Shown in pieces: positions 12,339 to 21,103 of a stretch of DNA of 64,000 nucleotides; position 1 is the stretch's first letter; each line of letters opens with the position of its first letter. The position numbers were made by a program, and so were the translations under genes. This stretch comes from CAXBMB01 sp052078155 (GTDB taxonomy: Bacteria; Pseudomonadota; Alphaproteobacteria; Kiloniellales; DSM-21159): positions 1 through 64,000 of the forward strand of contig JBQJBP010000007.1 of NCBI GenBank assembly GCA_052078155.1. Direction: 5' to 3'. A model generated the notes under the pieces. That model did no database searches, was not told the DNA's origin, and saw only the letters and a program-made list of their open reading frames with translations.

Positions 12339-13334
12339 TCAGCTTTCTCCGGATTCAAGCTGTTTGGCGCGCAGTTGGGCGCTCTTTTTGTCCCGATAGC
12401 GCTGAATCTCGGAAACCCCGAAGATCAGCAGCAAAACACCAAAAATGATCTGAATGGACGCCAGGAAGCGCACCAGCACCGAGTCCGGAGCGATGTCGCC
12501 GTACCCGACCGTCGACAGCGTCACCAAAGCGAAATAGAGGGCTTCAGAAAAATCAATCAGCCGCCGTTCCCCCTGGATCATAAACTGCGGTTCAACCGAA
12601 ACCGTATCCAGAATGCGATAGAGGCAGCCAAAGACCACAACGTTCATGGTGTAAAAGGTGATGAAGGCAAAAGCCGGAATCACCACGGACCCGATCTGTT
12701 TGAAGAAATCTTCGAACAGCAGTCCCGTTTCCACGAGAAAGGCACAGACCGCTTCGCTGACCCAAAAGACGATCAGACCAATCAGGCCCATGCCGACCAG
12801 CAGTGCAATGGAATGGTCTCTTTCCTGCCACTCGCCTTCAGGGATGAAGAAGGTCAGAACACCGACCAGCCCCACCGGGACCAGCCAGCGGTAGCTGGCC
12901 GTACGGTCGCTGTCACGTTCCATCAGATGGCGATCTTCAATCAGGTGTCTGATGTTTTCCCGATGAACGACGGCGCCGACGATGAAGGCAACCAAAGGAG
13001 CGGCAAAGGCAATGGACATCACCCATTCATGGGCTGATCTAAAGTTGGCCTGCACCAGAACCGCAAAGATACAGCTATAGAGCGCCACATAGTTACTGAG
13101 TGAAATGGAAAAGAAGTAGCTGCGCGGAAAGACATAAAAGAGGATGCCCAGGCTGCCGGCCAGCAGACAAACAGGCACAAAGTTGAAGTAGACCGCATCA
13201 GGGTTTGTGGCGGCCGTAATCAAAATCAACAAGGCGGCGGAAAAGCCGGACGCGCGCAGCCAGGACACCAGTCGGCGACCTTCAGGCAGATCAGTCTTTT
13301 CCTCTTGTTCAGTGGCCACAGCCACACCCTCCAA
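12339..13334 (-). CDS. Voltage-independent type potassium channel
   Basis: A 331-residue membrane protein with about seven hydrophobic segments. The C-terminal pore module has the exact K+ selectivity filter TVGYGD at residues 275-280 between two transmembrane helices, followed by a short basic tail. No RCK domain is fused, but the next gene (antiporter with RCK) follows after 2 nt. The N-terminal half resembles uncharacterised multi-pass domains preceding ion-channel modules; no charged S4-type voltage sensor is evident. Likely function is K+ conductance across the inner membrane. The ATG chosen gives a 23-residue cytosolic N-terminus; a slightly later start is possible. Confidence 0.88.
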   Translation of the reverse strand: MEGVAVATEQEEKTDLPEGRRLVSWLRASGFSAALLILITAATNPDAVYFNFVPVCLLAGSLGILFYVFPRSYFFSISLSNYVALYSCIFAVLVQANFRSAHEWVMSIAFAAPLVAFIVGAVVHRENIRHLIEDRHLMERDSDRTASYRWLVPVGLVGVLTFFIPEGEWQERDHSIALLVGMGLIGLIVFWVSEAVCAFLVETGLLFEDFFKQIGSVVIPAFAFITFYTMNVVVFGCLYRILDTVSVEPQFMIQGERRLIDFSEALYFALVTLSTVGYGDIAPDSVLVRFLASIQIIFGVLLLIFGVSEIQRYRDKKSAQLRAKQLESGES

Positions 13335-13434
13335 CAGTGAATTCCAAAGTTCAGGCGTCAGCCTAACAAAGGAATGCCCTCTCGCCCCAAAAAAACCTTC
13401 AAACCAGTGGGGCCTGTCCTACCCTGAAGTCCGT

Positions 13435-14223
13435 TCAGCCAACCCAGTCGGCGCTGCGCTTTTCAAAGAAAGCAGACAGCCCCTCCTGCCCTTCTTCACT
13501 CACCCGAACCCTGGCGATCCGCCGGGCCGTGTCCAGCAACACCTCTTCGCTCAGGGGGCGCTGAGACACCGCAAAGATAAGATCCTTGGATTCGGCCTGC
13601 GACCGGGGGCCGCCAACCAGCAGAGTTTCAATCATGCTCGCCCCGGCAGCTTCCAGCTCATCAGGGGCCACGACCTCGTGAACCATGCCCAGTCGATGGG
13701 CCTCCTGGGCGCTGAACCGTTCAGCCGTCAGGAAGTAACGCCGCGCCGCCGACAGGCCCATGGCGGCAATCACATAAGGGGAGATGGCGGCCGGGATCAG
13801 CCCCAGCTTCACCTCAGACAAACAGAAGCTCGCCTTGTCCGATGCCAGAACAATGTCACAGCAGGCCACAAGGCCAACGCCGCCGCCAAAGGCCGCGCCC
13901 TGAACCAGAGCAACGGTGGGCTTGGAGATGTGGTTCAACCGGTCCATCAAACGGGCCAGATCTTCCGCATCCTTTTGGTTTTCTGCCTCTGAATACCCCG
14001 CCATGGAGCGCATCCAGTTCAGATCTGCCCCAGCAGAAAAGGACTTACCCGCCCCCGCCAGCACAACAACTCGGACAGCAGGATCAGCATCCAGCCGTAC
14101 CAGTGCCGCCGTCAGATCGGCAATCAACCGGGCGTTAAAGGCGTTATGGACGTCCGGGCGGTTCAGGGTCAGCCTGACAACACCCCGGCTGTCTCGTTCT
14201 TCCAGAAAAAACGCATCACTCAT
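13435..14223 (-). CDS. liuC: Methylglutaconyl-CoA hydratase (enoyl-CoA hydratase family)
   Basis: A 262-residue crotonase-fold enzyme expected to hydrate 3-methylglutaconyl-CoA to HMG-CoA, linking MCC to HMG-CoA lyase. Oxyanion-hole segments are FSAGADLNWM and GAAFGGGVGLV. FCLSEVKLGLIPA holds the catalytic Glu position and is the form I associate with the LiuC subgroup. The substrate call leans on context: the gene lies between mccA/mvaB and mccB on the same strand. Within the broad crotonase family, sequence alone would only support 'enoyl-CoA hydratase/isomerase'. It is separated from mccB upstream by 326 bp without a gene and from the K+ channel gene by 100 bp. Confidence 0.9.
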   Translation of the reverse strand: MSDAFFLEERDSRGVVRLTLNRPDVHNAFNARLIADLTAALVRLDADPAVRVVVLAGAGKSFSAGADLNWMRSMAGYSEAENQKDAEDLARLMDRLNHISKPTVALVQGAAFGGGVGLVACCDIVLASDKASFCLSEVKLGLIPAAISPYVIAAMGLSAARRYFLTAERFSAQEAHRLGMVHEVVAPDELEAAGASMIETLLVGGPRSQAESKDLIFAVSQRPLSEEVLLDTARRIARVRVSEEGQEGLSAFFEKRSADWVG

Positions 14224-14549
14224 TTCTACAACTTCCTGTCAGCACGCCATTACATCTAGCTGTTACACCGTGACTTTTACGCCCTGTCTGTTACGCCCTG
14301 TTTGTTACGGGCTGGCTGTTGTGGTGTGACGAGAGCAGCGATCCTCACGCCCCCGACCGGAGCTCACAGCAACCACGCCAGAACAGTACTCAGGCCCAGA
14401 GGCAAATCCATTCAAGAGGGCCATCAGATAACATCACCAGAAGCTGGGGTTCACTGCCCTTAACCCTGCCTGAGCCCGGGTCCTCTTTTGCCTACAAGAG
14501 CCTGCGACGGGCCTGTTGACCAAAGGGAAACTCCGGCACCGGCCCTCTG
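14224..14549. other. Intergenic gap with short tandem repeat
   Basis: The 326 bp between mccB and liuC (same strand) holds no coding signal. At 14277-14314 a 14-bp unit TTACGCCCTGTCTG is repeated once with a single mismatch and then partly again. No clear promoter or terminator was found, so it is open whether liuC is transcribed from mccB or on its own. Confidence 0.5.
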
Positions 14550-16157
14550 CTACATACGGAAAACACCGAACTTGGTATCGACCTTGGGTGCATTCATCGT
14601 TGCCGACAGCCCCAGACCCAAAGACATACGGGTGTCCGCCGGATCCAGAATGCCGTCATCCCACAAACGGGCAGAGGTGTAATAGGGGTGAGACTGGTGG
14701 GCGAACTGAGCGAGGATCGGATCCTTAATGGCCGCTTCCTCTTCCGCCGACAGACTGCCGCCTTTTGCCTCCAGCGCATCCCGGCGCACGGTGGCCAGAA
14801 CCGAGGCGGCCTGTTCCCCCCCCATGACCGACACACGGGCGTTGGGCCACATCCACAGGAAGCGCGGGCTGTAGGCCCGGCCACACATGCCGTAGTTACC
14901 GGCCCCGAAGGATCCGCCGATCATCACGGTGAACTTGGGCACTTTTGCCGTGGCGACCGCGGTCACCAGTTTCGCACCGTCTTTGGCGATGCCCCCGGCC
15001 TCATACTTCTTGCCGATCATGAAACCGGAAATGTTCTGCAGGAAGATCAGCGGCACATTGCGCTGGCAGCAAAGCTCAATGAAGTGCGCGCCCTTAAGAG
15101 CGGACTCGCCATAGAGAATGCCGTTGTTGGCAATGATGCCCACGGGGTAGCCGAAAATGTGCGCAAAGCCGGTCACCAGCGTGGTGCCATATAGGGCTTT
15201 GAATTCATCCAGTTCGGACCCGTCAACCATACGGGCGATCACTTCCCGCACATCGTAGGGTTTGCGCAGATCCTGCGGCACAATGCCGTAGATTTCATGG
15301 GGATCATACAAGGGGTCACGCGGCGTATGGACATCCATGACGTGGGTTTTCGGGCGGTTCAGGGTGCCGACAATCTGACGCGCGATGCCAAGTGCATGGG
15401 CGTCATTGTTGGCGTAGTGATCAGCCACCCCGGAGGTGCGGCAGTGAACATCGGCCCCGCCAAGTTCTTCCGCGCTGACGATCTCCCCCGTTGCCGCTTT
15501 CAGCAAAGGTGGCCCGGCCAGGAAGATGGTCGCCTGGTTGCGAACAATGACCGTTTCATCACACATGGCAGGCACGTAGGCGCCGCCAGCGGTGCAGGAT
15601 CCCATTACAACAGCGATCTGGGGAATGCCCTTGGCGGACATATTGGCCTGATTGAAGAAGATCCGGCCGAAGTGTTCACGATCCGGGAAGACTTCGTCCT
15701 GGTTGGGCAGGTTGGCCCCGCCGGAGTCCACCAGATAAATGCAGGGCAGGTTGTTCTGATCCGCAATTTCCTGCGCCCGCAGGTGCTTTTTCACGGTCAT
15801 GGGATAGTAAGTGCCGCCTTTGACCGTCGCATCGTTGGCGACGATCATGCATTCCAGACCTTTCACCCGGCCGATGCCCGCGATCAGACCAGCCGCATTG
15901 ATGCCGCCGCCGTACATATCCCAGCCTGCAAACTGGGAGATTTCCAGGAACGGAGAACCGGGGTCCAGCAGGGTGCGTACCCGGTCCCGAGGCAGGAGCT
16001 TTCCACGCGCAAGGTGCTTTTCACGGGCCGCCGGGCTGCCCCCTTGCTTGATCACATCGACTTTGTCGCGCAGGTCGGCAACCAGGCCTTCCATTGCGGC
16101 TTTGTTTTCCAAATAGTCGGCACTGCGCGTAGACAGGGCGCTTTTAATCACGCTCAT
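14550..16157 (-). CDS. mccB: Methylcrotonyl-CoA carboxylase, carboxyltransferase beta subunit
   Basis: Transfers the carboxyl group from biotin to 3-methylcrotonyl-CoA, giving 3-methylglutaconyl-CoA. The 535-residue protein has the two crotonase-like halves of acyl-CoA carboxyltransferases. The N-terminal half carries MGSCTAGGAYVPAMCDE and the C-terminal half GGSFGAGNYGMCGRAY, the paired glycine-rich oxyanion sites. The NLPNQDEVFPD insertion and overall length match MCC beta rather than PCC beta (compare the 510-residue pccB at 45417). It is the first gene of the leucine-related set on this strand, and 479 bp of non-coding DNA separate it from the divergent threonine dehydratase, so its promoter should lie there. 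Confidence 0.95.
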   Translation of the reverse strand: MSVIKSALSTRSADYLENKAAMEGLVADLRDKVDVIKQGGSPAAREKHLARGKLLPRDRVRTLLDPGSPFLEISQFAGWDMYGGGINAAGLIAGIGRVKGLECMIVANDATVKGGTYYPMTVKKHLRAQEIADQNNLPCIYLVDSGGANLPNQDEVFPDREHFGRIFFNQANMSAKGIPQIAVVMGSCTAGGAYVPAMCDETVIVRNQATIFLAGPPLLKAATGEIVSAEELGGADVHCRTSGVADHYANNDAHALGIARQIVGTLNRPKTHVMDVHTPRDPLYDPHEIYGIVPQDLRKPYDVREVIARMVDGSELDEFKALYGTTLVTGFAHIFGYPVGIIANNGILYGESALKGAHFIELCCQRNVPLIFLQNISGFMIGKKYEAGGIAKDGAKLVTAVATAKVPKFTVMIGGSFGAGNYGMCGRAYSPRFLWMWPNARVSVMGGEQAASVLATVRRDALEAKGGSLSAEEEAAIKDPILAQFAHQSHPYYTSARLWDDGILDPADTRMSLGLGLSATMNAPKVDTKFGVFRM

Positions 16158-16636
16158 GAGAAAGCCATTACCTAACAGTTGTTATTTTCTGGTCCAACAT
16201 GCCCTGCACGCTCAGGCAAAGCAAGGCTTTTGCGCCAAAGAAGCGTTTGCTTGGCAGGCAGGGAAACAAGCTGAAAGGATAAACCAGTCCTGCCGCAAGA
16301 TGTGAAATATCTCAGCCCTTAAAACAGGACGCTCGCTTCTCCTGCCCTGCTTGAGACGCCCTCAGGAATCGGACTGCAGTTCCAAGACATCAGGCCTGTT
16401 CACCGTCAAACTGGCGGTTCTGGTGCTTACCCTGAAGTCCGACCTGGCACGCGTGAAGACAAAGATCTCAATCACTGTGGTTCTGGCATCATCTGACAGT
16501 GACAAGAGCATGCAGGGAGTTCCTTCCGGCCCCACCGGATTGTCACCAGGACGCTTCCTTGCTTGACCCGCTGGCCAGAGGCGGTAGCTATGACAAACAA
16601 AAGTGAACCGACCCCGAAGCAAGAAAGACCCGGCCC
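16158..16636. other. Divergent intergenic region mccB / threonine dehydratase
   Basis: About 480 bp between two divergently read genes. It must hold both promoters, but no strong consensus boxes or palindromes stand out. Short open frames at 16351-16566 (plus) and 16362-16706 (minus) lack ribosome sites and family resemblance and are treated as chance. Confidence 0.5.
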
Positions 16637-17602
16637 ATGACCCTTTTGTCCCTTTCCGACGTTGAGGAAGCTGCCGACTTTGTTCATCAGCGCATTGCCC
16701 CGACACCTTTTTATGCCTGGCCTTTGGTCAGCCAGCGCGCGGGAACAGAGGTTTGGGTAAAGCATGAAAACCACACCCCTACGGGCGCGTTCAAAGTCCG
16801 CGGGGGGCTGACCTACATGCGCGAACTCTTGAAGAAGCAAGCAGACGTAAAGGGAGTAATTTCCGCCACCCGGGGCAATCATGGTCAGTCCATTGGCTAT
16901 GCCGCTGCGTCACTTGGTATCCCCGCCACCATTTTTGTGCCCAGAGGCAATTCAGTGGAAAAAAACGCAGCCATGCGGGCCTTTGGTGTGGAGCTTATCG
17001 AAGCAGGAGACGATTTTGAGGAGTCCCGCCTGTCGGCTCTGAGTCTGGCTGAAGAAAAAGGGCTGCACGCCATTCCCTCCTTTCATGAGGATCTGGCCCG
17101 GGGCGTGTCTTCCTATGCCTATGAAATGCACAAAGCTCAGCCGGACCTGGACGCGATCTTTGTCCCCATCGGCCAGGGCTCTGGCCTCTGTTCGAACATT
17201 CTGGTCAGAGATCTTTTGGGCAAGAAAACTCAGGTTATTGGCGTGGTTTCGGAAGAAGCGCAGTCCTACAAGCTCTCCTTCGAAGCCAAACGCTCGATTC
17301 CCACAAACACGGCCAACACCATTGCCGACGGGATGGCCTGTCGGGTTCCTGATCCCCTGGCTCTGGAAATGATCCTCGCCGGGGCTGAACGGGTGGTGTC
17401 TGTGAGCGAGGATGAAATCAAGTCGGCCATGCGCGCGCTTTATCAGGATTGCCACAACCTGGCCGAAGGTGCCGGCGCAGCTGCCTACGCGGCTCTGCTA
17501 CAGGAAAAAGACAGATGGCAGGGAAAGAAAGTGGCTGTGGTGCTGAGCGGTGGCAACGTGGACCTGCCCCTGTTCCATCAGGTCCTGGGCGAAGCGGTCT
17601 GA
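16637..17602 (+). CDS. Threonine/serine dehydratase-like PLP enzyme
   Basis: A 321-residue fold-type II PLP enzyme of the threonine dehydratase family. ENHTPTGAFKVRGG contains the Schiff-base lysine (Lys53). RGNHGQSIGYAA is the substrate-binding asparagine loop, and VVLSGGNVDL near the C-terminus is the glycine/serine phosphate-binding strand. It lacks the C-terminal ACT regulatory domain of biosynthetic IlvA and so resembles catabolic TdcB-type or hydroxy-amino-acid dehydratases. Likely reaction: threonine or serine to 2-oxobutyrate or pyruvate plus ammonia; the precise substrate is unknown. It stands alone, with a GC-rich hairpin 27 bp after the stop and a long AT-rich gap before the nap genes. 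Confidence 0.9.
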   Translation: MTLLSLSDVEEAADFVHQRIAPTPFYAWPLVSQRAGTEVWVKHENHTPTGAFKVRGGLTYMRELLKKQADVKGVISATRGNHGQSIGYAAASLGIPATIFVPRGNSVEKNAAMRAFGVELIEAGDDFEESRLSALSLAEEKGLHAIPSFHEDLARGVSSYAYEMHKAQPDLDAIFVPIGQGSGLCSNILVRDLLGKKTQVIGVVSEEAQSYKLSFEAKRSIPTNTANTIADGMACRVPDPLALEMILAGAERVVSVSEDEIKSAMRALYQDCHNLAEGAGAAAYAALLQEKDRWQGKKVAVVLSGGNVDLPLFHQVLGEAV

Positions 17603-17628
17603 TCCGCACAACCTGACAGGATTAAACA

Positions 17629-17652
17629 GAGGGGCGGCCACTGTCGCCCCTC
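17629..17652 (+). terminator. Hairpin after the dehydratase gene
   Basis: GAGGGGCG/CGCCCCTC, an 8-bp perfect stem with an 8-nt loop, begins 27 bp after the stop. There is no T-run, so termination would be weak or factor-assisted. Confidence 0.4.
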
Positions 17653-17819
17653 ACCCACCATCCGACTCTTGGCACAGCTCAGCTGTCACCGCTCCGCGAT
17701 CGCACAAAAAACACAGGCCTCAGGATAAAGTCGCGAAGTTTTTTTAGAGACAAAACAGCAGTTGCCCAAACAGAGCTTCTTACCAACTGATTGAAACAGT
17801 GAAGTAAAAATCTGCAATT

Positions 17820-17838
17820 GAGAATTATTATCATAATT
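17820..17838 (+). promoter_or_regulatory. Fur-like box upstream of nap (candidate)
   Basis: GAGAATTATTATCATAATT agrees at 14 of 19 positions with the classic Fur box GATAATGATAATCATTATC. It lies in the only strongly AT-rich tract of this region, 38 bp upstream of the FNR-type site. The nap products need many haems and iron-sulfur clusters, so iron control is plausible, but AT-rich DNA gives such matches by chance. Confidence 0.35.
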
Positions 17839-17875
17839 TTCAAAGATTACAGAAATTTCATAAGTTCTACTTCAG

Positions 17876-17889
17876 TTGATCCAGGTCAA
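17876..17889 (+). promoter_or_regulatory. FNR/Anr-type site of the nap promoter
   Basis: TTGATCCAGGTCAA matches the FNR consensus TTGAT-N4-ATCAA at 9 of 10 defined positions. A class II site centred here would place the start of transcription near 17924, 200 bp ahead of napD. Oxygen-responsive control of nap is established in several proteobacteria; here it is inferred from the site. Confidence 0.6.
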
Positions 17890-18124
17890 ATACTTATTCC
17901 CAATAAACCTTTTAAGCTCTCCTCCGGAACATTATCCAGTGGATTGCTTTTCACATGCCCGCAACTTTGCCCCCCTGCGGCCCCGACGGGATCATCAGTA
18001 AACACGCCCTTTTCGGACGCCGCAGCCCCTATTGCTCCCCCCCCGTCAGCGCTTACACAGCAGTAACGTTTGTCCGGTTCTCGTCAAAAAGAGCCCGATG
18101 CCTTTCCGTGAAAGGCGCAGCGTC

Positions 18125-18514
18125 ATGAGCAAAACCCGCCGCAAAAAAGATGATCTGCTGAACGGCAGTCCCCTTTCAGGACCTGGTTTGTCAGAAGCCG
18201 CCAAAGAACTGGCGCTGATGTCCGGCAGCAATGAAGGCGCTTTCAACGTCTGTGGCGTCCTGGTCCATGTCCAGCCCGATCAGATTGACGACACCGAACA
18301 GGCGCTCAACGCCCTGCCCGGTGTGGAAGTGCACGACCGCGCCGAAGGGGCTCGGCTGGTGGTCACACTGGAAGACACGGAAGAACGCAGTGCCGCCGAC
18401 AGTCTGGCGCTGCTCAACAAACAGCCCGGCGTGGTCGCCGCGGCCCTGATTTATCACGAAATGCAGCCGGCTGATGACGCCGGTGACTCTGCCATGGAGG
18501 AAGTCTCATGCTGA
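18125..18514 (+). CDS. napD: NapD, nitrate reductase maturation chaperone
   Basis: A 129-residue cytoplasmic protein whose core FNVCGVLVHVQPDQIDDTEQ and the following 60 residues match the small ferredoxin-like fold of NapD. NapD binds the twin-arginine signal of NapA and holds back its export until the molybdenum cofactor is in place. The N-terminal 40 residues are a polar extension beyond the usual length of about 90. The ATG at 18125 is preceded by AAGG at a fair distance; an in-frame ATG at 18098 is an alternative. It overlaps napA by 7 bp, so translation is probably coupled. It is the first recognisable gene of the operon; no napE or napF precedes it. Confidence 0.92.
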   Translation: MSKTRRKKDDLLNGSPLSGPGLSEAAKELALMSGSNEGAFNVCGVLVHVQPDQIDDTEQALNALPGVEVHDRAEGARLVVTLEDTEERSAADSLALLNKQPGVVAAALIYHEMQPADDAGDSAMEEVSC

Positions 18515-21006
18515 AGGCCAACCGGCGCGAATTCATGAAAGCCAGTGCTGTCGCCGCCACGGCGGCGGCTGCCGGCGTTGCCGTCGACCCCAAAACCAGT
18601 GAAGCAGCCTCCGGTGGTGGCATTCGCTGGGACAAAGGCGCCTGCCGCTTCTGCGGCACGGGTTGCGGTGTTTTGATCGGCACCAAAGAAGGCCGTGTGG
18701 TCGCCACCCAGGGTGACCCCGATGCCCCGGTAAACCGGGGCCTGAACTGCATTAAGGGCTACTTCCTGTCCAAGATCATGTATGGCCAGGATCGTCTGAC
18801 CACCCCTCTGCTGCGCAAATCCGGCGGTCAGTACGACAAGAACGGCGAGTTCGAGCCGGTTTCCTGGGATGAAGCCTTTACCGTCATGGCTGACAAGTTC
18901 AAAGCCGCCATGAAAGAAAAAGGCCCCAAAGGCATCGGCATGTTCGGCTCCGGTCAGTGGACGGTCTGGGAAGGCTATGCCGCCGCCAAGCTCTACAAGG
19001 CTGGTTTCCTGTCCAACAACATCGACCCCAATGCCCGTCACTGCATGGCATCTGCTGTTGCCGGTTTCATGCGGACTTTCGGCATTGATGAGCCCATGGG
19101 CTGCTACGACGATCTGGAAAAAGCAGATGCGTTCGTGCTCTGGGGCTCCAACATGGCCGAGATGCACCCTATCCTCTGGTCCCGTCTGACTGATACGCGT
19201 CTGACCAAGAAAGACTGCGAAGTTCACGTGCTCTCCACCTTCGAGCACCGCTGCTTCGATCTGGCCGACAACGGCATGATCTTCACGCCGCAGGCCGATC
19301 TGGCGATCCTGAACTACATCGCCAACTACATCGTGCAGAACGATGCGGTGAACTGGGACTTCGTGAACAAGCACACCACCTTCAACCGCACCCAGGAAGA
19401 CATCGGTTATGGTCTGCGTCCGGAACATGCCCTGGAACAGGCTGCGGCCCATCCTTCCCACGAAGGCAAGCACGGCGCCATCACCTCTGTAGAGTTTGAG
19501 GAGTACAAGAAACTCCTGGAACCCTACACGCTGGAACATGCTGAAGAAGTCTCCGGTGTGCCCGCTCACAAACTGGAGCGCCTGGCCAAACTCTATGCTG
19601 ACCCCAATAAGAAGATCGTCAGCTACTGGACCATGGGCTTCAACCAGCATACCCGCGGCACCTGGGTGAACAGCCTGATGTACAACGTGCATCTGCTGAC
19701 CGGGAAAATCTCCGAGCCCGGCAACGGCCCCTTCTCCCTGACCGGTCAGCCCTCTGCCTGTGGCACGGCCCGCGAAGTGGGCACCTTTGCTCACCGTCTG
19801 CCCGCAGACATGGTGGTCAAGAATCCCAAGCACCGCGCGCTGTCTGAAAAACTCTGGAAACTGCCAGAAGGCACCATTCCGGACTGGGTTGGCGCCCATG
19901 CCGTGCTGCAAAACCGCCAGCTGAAAGACAGCAAAATCAATGCCTACTGGGTGATGTGCAACAACAACATGCAGGCCGCACCCAACATGAACGAAGAAGG
20001 CTATCCGGGCTATCGCAACCCCGATAACTTCATCGTTGTGTCTGACCCCTACCCGACAGTCACGGCTGTGGCTGCGGATCTGATCCTGCCCACCGCCATG
20101 TGGGTGGAAAAAGAAGGGGCCTATGGCAACGCCGAACGGCGCACCCAGTTCTGGCGCCAGCAGGTGTCTGCACCCGGTGAAGCCAAGTCCGATCTCTGGC
20201 AGCTGGTGGAATTCTCCAAGTACTTCACCACAGACGAGGTCTGGCCCGCTGAACTGCTGGAATCCGCTCCTGACTACAAAGGCAAGACACTCTACGAAGT
20301 GCTCTTCACCAATGGCCAGGTCGACAAGTTCCCGCTGTCCGAAACCGCTGACGGTTTCGACAACGACGAATCTCAGGATTTCGGCTTCTACATCCAGAAA
20401 GGCCTGTTCGAAGAGTACGCCGCCTTTGGTCGGGGCAAAGCCCACGATCTGGCACCTTTCGAGCTCTATCATCAGGCCCGCGGTCTGCGCTGGCCCGTGG
20501 TCGATGAGAAGGAAACTCTCTGGCGCTTCCGCGAAGGCTATGACCCCTATGTCAAAGCCGGGGAAGAGGTCAACTTCTACGGCCGTCCGGACGGCAAGGC
20601 CCGCATCATCTATGCGCCCTACGAGCCTCCTGCCGAAGCTCCGGACAATGAATATGACCTCTGGCTGATCACCGGGCGTGTGCTGGAACACTGGCACTCC
20701 GGCTCCATGACCCGACGGGTTCCCGAACTCTACCGGGCCTATCCCAGCGCCGTGGTCTACATGCATCCCGACGATGCCAGGGAGCGGGGTCTGCACCGTG
20801 GTGAGACCATCAACATCTCCTCACGTCGCGGCACCATGGTGTCCAAGGTGGAAACCAGAGGCCGGAACAAACCGCCTAAAGGTGCTGTCTTCGTGCCCTG
20901 GTTCGATGCCGGCCAGCTGATCAACAAGCTGACTCTGGATGCGACCTGTCCGATTTCCAAGGAAACGGACTTCAAGAAGTGCGCTTGTAAGGTGGAATCC
21001 GTTTAA
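18508..21006 (+). CDS. napA: NapA, periplasmic nitrate reductase catalytic subunit
   Basis: Reduces nitrate to nitrite in the periplasm, using a bis-MGD molybdenum centre and one [4Fe-4S] cluster. The 832-residue protein begins with a twin-arginine signal (RREFMKASAVAATAAAAG). The cluster ligands are Cys46, Cys49, Cys53 and Cys81 (CRFCGTGC...NCIKGYF). Cys179 in DPNARHCMASAVAGF is the expected molybdenum ligand. The remaining sequence is the molybdopterin oxidoreductase body with the C-terminal dinucleotide-binding domain. Length is standard for NapA. It follows napD with a 7-bp overlap. A perfect 12-bp hairpin separates it from napG. The long open frame on the opposite strand is a codon-bias shadow. 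Confidence 0.98.
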   Translation: MLKANRREFMKASAVAATAAAAGVAVDPKTSEAASGGGIRWDKGACRFCGTGCGVLIGTKEGRVVATQGDPDAPVNRGLNCIKGYFLSKIMYGQDRLTTPLLRKSGGQYDKNGEFEPVSWDEAFTVMADKFKAAMKEKGPKGIGMFGSGQWTVWEGYAAAKLYKAGFLSNNIDPNARHCMASAVAGFMRTFGIDEPMGCYDDLEKADAFVLWGSNMAEMHPILWSRLTDTRLTKKDCEVHVLSTFEHRCFDLADNGMIFTPQADLAILNYIANYIVQNDAVNWDFVNKHTTFNRTQEDIGYGLRPEHALEQAAAHPSHEGKHGAITSVEFEEYKKLLEPYTLEHAEEVSGVPAHKLERLAKLYADPNKKIVSYWTMGFNQHTRGTWVNSLMYNVHLLTGKISEPGNGPFSLTGQPSACGTAREVGTFAHRLPADMVVKNPKHRALSEKLWKLPEGTIPDWVGAHAVLQNRQLKDSKINAYWVMCNNNMQAAPNMNEEGYPGYRNPDNFIVVSDPYPTVTAVAADLILPTAMWVEKEGAYGNAERRTQFWRQQVSAPGEAKSDLWQLVEFSKYFTTDEVWPAELLESAPDYKGKTLYEVLFTNGQVDKFPLSETADGFDNDESQDFGFYIQKGLFEEYAAFGRGKAHDLAPFELYHQARGLRWPVVDEKETLWRFREGYDPYVKAGEEVNFYGRPDGKARIIYAPYEPPAEAPDNEYDLWLITGRVLEHWHSGSMTRRVPELYRAYPSAVVYMHPDDARERGLHRGETINISSRRGTMVSKVETRGRNKPPKGAVFVPWFDAGQLINKLTLDATCPISKETDFKKCACKVESV

Positions 21007-21027
21007 CGGATAGCCTCCGAGCATAAG

Positions 21028-21057
21028 CCGGGAGAGCAGCACAAACTGCTCTCCCGG
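21028..21057 (+). other. Intercistronic hairpin between napA and napG
   Basis: CCGGGAGAGCAG-CACAAA-CTGCTCTCCCGG is a perfect 12-bp stem with a 6-nt loop, starting 21 bp after the napA stop and ending 46 bp before napG. No T-run follows. Likely roles are protection of the upstream napDA message from 3' decay or partial termination, which would make more NapA than NapGHBC. Both are inference. Confidence 0.65.
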
Positions 21058-21103
21058 CCCCTCCCTCAAAACACCCGTCTTTTAAACCCGGAAGTTTAGT
21101 TCC

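Noticed and set aside
18454..20796. 780-codon open frame antisense to napA
   Set aside because: It is a codon-bias shadow of napA, with no family resemblance and no ribosome site.
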